Assembly: GCA_015657535.1 (NCBI GenBank)
Contig: JADHZB010001154.1
Span: forward strand, 1,071 to 49,149
Length of the DNA stretch: 48,079 nt
Source: Nephromyces sp. MM_2019
Taxonomy: Eukaryota; Apicomplexa; Aconoidasida; Nephromycida
Direction: 5' to 3'
In this document: positions 45,023-48,079 of the stretch, in pieces
Numbering within the stretch: position 1 is the stretch's first letter
How the letters are laid out: every line of letters starts with the position of its first letter
Translations under genes and position numbers: made by a program
The notes under the pieces: generated by a model
Database searches by the model: none
The model's input: the letters and a program-made list of their open reading frames with translations, nothing else
Told to the model about the DNA's origin: nothing

Positions 45023-47217
45023 GTGCGTTAAAATCCCGTGAAATTCTTTGTTTCTCTAATAATAGGGTTTTTTTCCTAAAAAATCCATTTTTCAAATTCT
45101 TGCTTCTTTTATTATTTTTCTGTCAATCAAATTGCCTATTCAAATATTAAAAGGATTCCTTTTAAGCGTATTTTCAGCAATTAAGTTGCGTCGTTTCTTT
45201 CTTTTTAAGTGAGAAATTCAAAGAAAATCTTTGCAAAATTGAAGCCTTCGCTAGTAAAATAATCATAAAGTACCATACCTTGAGGCAATAATTCTTTTAA
45301 AAGCAAAATATTAATATGCTTTGAAATAAACTTAAATTTTCTAGCAACGCTATTTACTTGGATACTGACTTTAAACAACTAAAGAACAAATTTAATAAAA
45401 TTATGATGCCAAAATAATTTCTGTTTCTTTACTCTTTTTTTCAACCATTTTAATAAAAAATTTTTTTGCAGATGTTTTGCGATGCCAGTGGTTTTACAGC
45501 ATTAACTTCAGCTCTAGATTTGGAGCCGAATGGGGTGGAGCGTTTGGGAAAGGTACCATGAAAGTTTTTACACGGCAATTTTAGCTTTAAAAATTTGCTT
45601 TTACTTTTTCAACACAACTTCCTTGTGATAATTGTCAAATTTAACAAATTTTAGTAAGAAATTTGATCATTTTTTTCTGTATTTTCTGCTCTTTAAATTA
45701 AAGGAAATACTTATGTAATCTCTGCATACAGCCATGACAAAAAAATCAATCTTTAAAATAAATAGTAAAGGCCGTCAAATTTTTTTGATTAATTTTACAA
45801 GAAAAATTCCGATGAATTAAGCATTTAATATATTCCTTTTCATTCTCAGTGTATTAACGATTTCTTTGATCCTCTGATTAAAATTGTAAATTCTTGGGGA
45901 GGAGATATCATCAAGTTTTCAGGAGACGCATTGACAGTCGTCTGGCCAGTTGATGACGAAGCCTTAAATATAAAGTCTACCGGTGAAATTGAAGAAAAAT
46001 CAGACAACTTAATCGAAGGTTAAATCATTTTCATTTGATAATTTAGCAACATAAAACTTTGGTAAACACGCATAAGCACTTGAAATAAAAAAAATAAAAG
46101 CAATCTGACAACATAGCATATATAAATCGCTAGAAATTTAAAAAAAAACTTTCAAGCAGAAAAATTCGACATTTTAATTGTTTAAAAGCAGTCAATAAAT
46201 TAAGAAAAGTAATTTTGATATGAATTTATCAATTAAACTTTTATCTTATTCAGTAGCTGCTTGCATGCTTAAATAATAAAAAAGGGTTTTTTTTGGTAGC
46301 TCATCACTCAATTTAAAAGAGATTAGCAAATAAATGATTTTTAAATCGCAAGAATTTTTTTTCTGCAGAAACTTGAGTTTTGTATAAAATCAAATGCAAG
46401 TACACCCAAGAATATTTTAAGTTTATTCTACAATATAAAGCGCAGCTTTTTGCTTAACAGAACCATTGGAGGAAGCAAATTTTATAATTGATAGCGAAAT
46501 AGCATGCAAACTTGCTATAAACTGCTGCTTGGAGCTTCAAGAAAAACTTCACCGATTTTCTACCCCTATAAAAGGGAAGGTGCTTTCGTTGCACAGTGGC
46601 ATAGGTTTTGGAAAAGTAACTATTTTACAGGTTGTAGCAAAAAAGTATTTTTCAAAAATTAAACATTTCAACTGGAGGTGCTCTAGAAACTTTTTTTGCA
46701 TATATTTTCTCTTAAAAAATCGATTTCAATTTTTTTTACTGCGAAAAAAGCAAAGGCAATTTTTTTTCGAAACATCTAATTTCATAAACCTAGATAAATC
46801 TGTAGCACTCTTCAATTTCCCATGTTATTAGAAAAATCAAAACTCGTTTTTGTTTATCATCTTAAGTGAGTTTAAAGGCAATTTTTTATTTTTAAATTAA
46901 AGAAAACGGCTTTTTTTTGGGTTAAAAACTCTGAAATCTACGAAATTGTTAAAAAACCTCTTAAAAAATGCAGGAATTTTTTAATTTCTTTAAATTTTGT
47001 ATTACAATGAAATAAGGAAAAATAAAAGTTTATTTATAGAGACAAATCATCAGTATTTGCGCTCTAATTTGTTAATATTTTGCTACAAAGCATTAAAAAA
47101 AATTTTATATTTATAATAGGTGGGAGGAATTATGGATCGCTGGGAGTATGTTGTAGCTGGAGTACCTTTTGAAGAAATAGCTATAGCGGAACCGTTGGCT
47201 TCTGAAGGTGGAAAGGC
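44750..47217 (+). CDS. Soluble-type class III adenylyl cyclase, first catalytic domain (partial)
   Basis: Class III cyclases make cAMP from ATP. The visible domain matches the bicarbonate-responsive soluble type (ADCY10; ACbeta in apicomplexans). Five exons join in phase: 44750-45022, 45472-45552, 45850-46018, 46461-46630 and 47120-47217. In order: CFAPRTILEAIADKR, the pre-domain motif; AVMFCDASGFTALTSAL, with the first metal-binding Asp; NSWGGDIIKFSGDALTVVWP, with the adenine-contacting Lys and second metal-binding Asp; SLHSGIGFGKVTIL; and WEYVVAGVPFEEIAIAEPLA. A transition-state Arg would be in the second domain, expected beyond the window edge. Neither the ATG nor the 3' end is found; a tiny first exon at about 44595-44606 (ATGTACATGAAG before gtaaca) is possible. 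Introns here are A/T-rich without GT repeats, unlike those of the FAM98-like gene. Confidence 0.92.
45472..45552 (+). CDS. Adenylyl cyclase exon B, metal-binding Asp 1
   Basis: Acceptor tttttttgcag, donor gtacca, 27 codons in phase 0. Contains CDASGFTALTSA. Confidence 0.92.
45850..46018 (+). CDS. Adenylyl cyclase exon C, metal-binding Asp 2
   Basis: Acceptor cattctcag, donor gttaaa, ends in phase 1. Contains GGDIIKFSGDALTVVWPV. Confidence 0.92.
46461..46630 (+). CDS. Adenylyl cyclase exon D
   Basis: Acceptor ttgcttaacag, donor gttgta; restores phase 0. Encodes AINCCLELQEKLHRF and LHSGIGFGKVTIL. Confidence 0.9.
47120..47217 (+). CDS. Adenylyl cyclase exon E
   Basis: Acceptor tttataatag, donor gtggaa, ends in phase 1. 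Encodes VGGIMDRWEYVVAG and onward. Without the splice the frame stops within eight codons. Confidence 0.85.
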
Positions 47218-48079
47218 CTTTTTATTGTGATTTTTGGATAAATTATCGAATATTTTTTATAAATTTTTATAGCAAATTAGGTAGATTTATAATGCTAATC
47301 ATGACAAAACAATAAATTCGAAAAACAGAAAACCTGCTAAAATCAGAAAAAAGTGCTGAGTCTTTGCTTCAGGTTTTTTCAATATATAAATGATTTATTA
47401 AAAAGCCTTTAAAGTCGGCTTTGCTAAAGAAAAAAAATTTAGCTCTTGGAGGATGTAAAAAAGAATTAATCAGAAATTAGATGCTACTGCCACATTATGT
47501 GAAAAAGTAGTAAATAAACATATTTTATGTAGATACACAAAATCTTTTTGTTGTTGTATTAAAAATAGAATTGATAAAACTTTGAAAGTAATAAAAGCCT
47601 TTAAAAGGGTTTTTTTTATGAAAAAATGGTGGTATAGTTAGTCATTGTGTGTATGGGAAGAAAAACGCTACGAATGGAATCACCGAGAAGGCTTTTTGCT
47701 ACTTTTTTTTCTAAAAAATATAAAGAAAAATTCATTTTTAGGCACATAATCAAATAATGAAATGCAAATTCAACGTTTTTACTATATTGAAAAAAACTTG
47801 AAAATGCTTGATTGTGAGAATAACATCGCTTAAGCAACAATTTTTAATTGAAAAAATACTCGAATTTTTAGCGTATAATATGTACAGTAAGTTAATTATA
47901 CTAATATATAAAAAAAGCACAAAAAAAAAGCATCAAAATATACAAACTTGCCTAAACCAACACAAAGAAAAAGCATCAAAATACACAAACTTGCCTAAAC
48001 CAACACAAAGAAAAAGCATCAAAATATACAAACTTGCCTAAACCAACACAAAGAAAAAGCATCAAAATATACAAACTTG
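47218..48079. other. Cyclase intron, A/T-rich, to the window edge
   Basis: No further cyclase exon is visible. The last ~150 bases are a tandem array, listed separately. Confidence 0.6.
47922..48079. repeat. 43-bp tandem repeat, at least 3.5 copies, open at the edge
   Basis: The unit begins AAAAAGCATCAAAATATACA, continues AACTTGCCTAAACCAACACA, and ends AAG. The copies are nearly identical (one C/T difference), so the array is young or homogenised. It continues beyond the window. Confidence 0.95.

Noticed and set aside
46466..46831. Reading the cyclase exon D frame as a 121-residue protein
   Set aside because: After position 46630 the frame is Phe/Lys-rich intron; the domain continues correctly only by splicing to 47120.
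1..48079. Prokaryotic features such as operons, CRISPR arrays or insertion sequences
   Set aside because: Gene structure is spliced eukaryotic, repeats are microsatellite or tandem types, and no spacer-repeat pattern or transposase was seen.

Overview
This is a nuclear window from a protist. Genes are split into short, phase-consistent GT-AG exons, and no bacterial-type operons are seen. An intact alveolin (inner membrane complex) gene at 13605-14840 places it in the Alveolata. A soluble-type adenylyl cyclase (45-47 kb) and CFAP20 suit an apicomplexan or close relative. I cannot name the species; an AT-rich, intron-rich apicomplexan such as a Cardiosporidium-like or other non-model lineage is inference only.

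Layout. 0.9-2.7 kb (+): an HMG-box protein, possibly continuing into microexons. 3-9 kb: no long ORF, but candidate minus-strand exons. 9.2-10.9 kb (-): CFAP20/BUG22 in at least three exons, recognised by close similarity to the known family sequence. 13.6-14.8 kb (+): the single-exon alveolin. 16.6-17.5 kb (+): exon-like pieces of an unrecognised gene. 19.9-33.0 kb (+): a long FAM98-family gene (tRNA-ligase-complex subunit family) with an RG-rich tail. Its introns are T/GT-rich and packed with GT/CA microsatellites, and one exon appears to fall in a 128-base assembly gap. 33.5-34.2 kb (-): candidate exons. 36.7-38.3 kb (-): prefoldin subunit 4, two exons. 38.7-40.2 kb (-): a complete five-exon gene model with no family I recognise. 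44.7-47.2 kb (+), running off the edge: five exons of the first cyclase domain of a soluble-type adenylyl cyclase.

The genes are not an operon or one pathway. They are housekeeping (prefoldin 4, FAM98), cytoskeletal or ciliary (alveolin, CFAP20), chromatin (HMG box) and signalling (cyclase) functions. The main lesson is that long ORFs miss most of the coding content: CFAP20 exons of 81-261 bases sit in DNA that looks empty, so the other ORF-poor stretches probably hold more genes than can be resolved by eye. No CRISPR array, rRNA, convincing tRNA or intact transposon was seen.
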